From positions 1 to 14,952 of the forward strand of contig JAEZUG010000056.1 in assembly GCA_023421135.1 (NCBI GenBank): 14,952 bases of DNA, given 5' to 3'. The number at the start of each line of letters is the position of its first letter. The first letter of the stretch is position 1. The notes under the pieces were generated by a model. It was not told the DNA's origin, did no database searches, and was given only the letters and a program-made list of their open reading frames with translations. Below are positions 14,384 through 14,952 of the stretch, piece after piece. The position numbers and the translations under genes were made by a program. Source of the stretch: Candidatus Cloacimonadota bacterium (GTDB lineage Bacteria; Cloacimonadota; Cloacimonadia; Cloacimonadales; Cloacimonadaceae).

Positions 14384-14412
14384 ATTTGAATATACACTCA
14401 GGCAGATGTCAA
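14384..14412 (-). promoter_or_regulatory. Sigma70-type promoter of the GtrA-GT2 operon
   Basis: On the minus strand TTGACA (14412-14407) and TCAAAT (14389-14384, 4 of 6 to TATAAT) are 17 bp apart. Transcription would start near 14377 and give a leader of about 90 nt. The -35 lies about 50 bp from the left arm of the nested palindrome at 14465. Confidence 0.6.
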
Positions 14413-14464
14413 GGTTTTTCTATTTTCTACAGGAATTGACTGGCCTCTGTCTCGGAGAACTTTC

Positions 14465-14610
14465 AATCCTCTCTTAGTCACTTGTCACTTGTCTCTCTGC
14501 CTCGACACCCATGAGACACCCATGTGACACCCATGTGACACCCATGTTTCTTCATGCGTGTCTCATGGGTATGAGGTGGGTTTCTATTGTGTACTGTCTA
14601 AGAGAGGATT
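14465..14610. repeat. Nested inverted repeat with a 4 x 11-bp array inside
   Basis: Outer arms AATCCTCTCTTAG (14465-14477) and CTAAGAGAGGATT (14598-14610) are a perfect 13-bp inverted repeat. Inner arms ACCCATGAGACA (14507-14518) and TGTCTCATGGGT (14559-14570) are a perfect 12-bp inverted repeat. Between them run four 11-bp units, GACACCCATGA then GACACCCATGT three times (14504-14547). GTCACTT is repeated at 14477-14490. No protein is coded. It lies between two divergent promoter candidates, with the right arm ending 6 bp before a TTGACA. Confidence 0.85.
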
Positions 14611-14616
14611 TTACGA

Positions 14617-14645
14617 TTGACAGCTTCTGCCTGGCAGGTTATTGG
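14617..14645 (+). promoter_or_regulatory. Promoter of the truncated plus-strand ORF
   Basis: TTGACA (14617-14622) and TATTGG (14640-14645) are separated by 17 bp. The -10 matches 3 of 6, all in the first half. It lies 33 bp upstream of a strong SD and ATG, so the arrangement is that of a complete gene start. Confidence 0.5.
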
Positions 14646-14677
14646 GAACGATACCAGCGGTAAAAGGGAGGAATAAA

Positions 14678-14731
14678 ATGAACAGACCGAAAGTCGTGCT
14701 ATATGATCCAGTCATCTGCGTTCTATCATAA
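14678..14731 (+). pseudogene. 17-codon gene stub cut off by a dispersed repeat
   Basis: GGGAGGA (14666-14672) lies at ideal spacing before ATG (14678). The reading frame gives MNRPKVVLYDPVICVLS and stops at TAA (14729-14731). Only the first nine residues come from unique DNA: from GATCC at 14705 the sequence is the dispersed repeat also seen at 151-200 and 14902-14952. The opening KVVLY is like the start of B12-binding radical SAM proteins, but nine residues cannot prove that. I read it as the 5' end of a gene whose body was lost or displaced. A short leader peptide is the alternative. Confidence 0.5.
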
Positions 14732-14755
14732 TCATCTGTGTCATCTGCGTTCTAT
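14705..14755. repeat. 51-bp dispersed repeat, internal copy
   Basis: It runs from GATCCAGTCATCTGCG to CATCTGCGTTCTAT and differs from 14902-14952 at a single base (A for T after GATCC). The related copy at 151-200 is more diverged. It begins inside the reading frame of the 17-codon stub. Confidence 0.85.
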
Positions 14756-14816
14756 TCTTTTCACGAGGATTTCAGGATTAGAGGATTAGAAGGATTGTAT
14801 TCATTACGGATTACAC
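14756..14816. repeat. GGATT-periodic repeat stretch
   Basis: The word AGGATT or CGGATT recurs roughly every 8-9 bp in most of this stretch (GAGGATTTCAGGATTAGAGG and onward to TTACACGGATT). It continues without a border into the 136-bp dispersed repeat and codes for nothing visible. Confidence 0.6.
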
Positions 14817-14952
14817 GGATTCAACAGATTGAACAGATTTGAGCTCATTTGTGATCTTTCATTTGTGTCCATTCGTGGGAGAAAATCCTGTTGATCCAGT
14901 TGATCCTGTCATCTGCGTTCTATCATAATCATCTGTGTCATCTGCGTTCTAT
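14817..14952. repeat. Dispersed intergenic repeat, copy B (~136 bp, may continue past the window)
   Basis: It is nearly the same as 66-200 along its whole length, with a few substitutions and CTAT in place of part of GTGAAT near the end. It reaches the last base of the window, so its right end is unknown. The two copies lie in the same orientation about 14.7 kb apart. Confidence 0.85.

Noticed and set aside
14504..14547. CRISPR or iteron-type replication origin
   Set aside because: The 11-bp units have no spacers, and no replication gene or DnaA-box cluster is nearby; kept only as a repeat.
14287..14952. tRNA or other standard RNA gene
   Set aside because: No cloverleaf-like arm set or GGTTCGAATCC-type T arm was seen here or in the other intergenic regions.

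Overview
The window reads as chromosomal DNA from a rod-shaped, Gram-negative-type bacterium: it carries a complete MreBCD/PBP2/RodA cell-elongation operon, a lipoprotein, and genes for long-chain surface polysaccharide. The gene set, the frequent GTG/TTG starts, and intergenic DNA packed with phrase-like repeats built on TCATCTGCGTTCTAT would fit an uncultivated lineage such as Candidatus Cloacimonadota. That assignment is an inference; no marker gene in the window settles it.

Layout. (1) 1-882 is mostly repeat DNA around one 70-codon membrane-protein gene on the minus strand, which has a good Shine-Dalgarno (SD) site and an intrinsic terminator. The first ~66 bases, read on the minus strand, look like the 5' part of a cobalamin riboswitch cut by the window edge. 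(2) 883-8173 is one long minus-strand operon: promoter, mreB, mreC, a coenzyme F420 ligase (CofE)-like gene, mreD, mrdA (PBP2), rodA, a lipoprotein gene and dtd. From mreC to the lipoprotein gene, every junction overlaps or abuts. (3) 8174-8868 is a divergent intergenic region with two exact 116-bp tandem copies and other short repeats. (4) 8869-11338 is a plus-strand pair: a Wzz-like chain-length regulator and an O-antigen ligase/polymerase-like protein. (5) 11309-14286 is a convergent minus-strand pair: a GtrA-GT2 fusion and a coupled polytopic membrane protein (DUF6056-like). (6) 14287-14952 has no intact gene. It holds two divergent promoter candidates, a nested palindrome with a 4 x 11-bp array between them, a 17-codon gene stub that runs into a dispersed repeat, and a ~136-bp repeat whose near copy lies at the other end of the window.

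How the genes work together. MreB filaments, MreC, MreD, the transpeptidase PBP2 and the glycosyltransferase RodA form the elongasome that inserts lateral-wall peptidoglycan. The CofE-like protein between mreC and mreD is not a standard elongasome part and is the main protein-level oddity. The Wzz- and Wzy/WaaL-type proteins would set the length of a lipid-linked glycan and polymerise or ligate it. The GtrA-GT2 fusion plus the polytopic protein have the parts list of a Gtr-type side-chain glycosylation system: charging of undecaprenyl phosphate, flipping, and transfer on the outer face, encoded in two coupled genes.

The least explained parts are the intergenic regions: nested inverted repeats, an element with a 44-bp insertion whose uninserted form also lies in the window, and a gene start with full expression signals cut off by a repeat.
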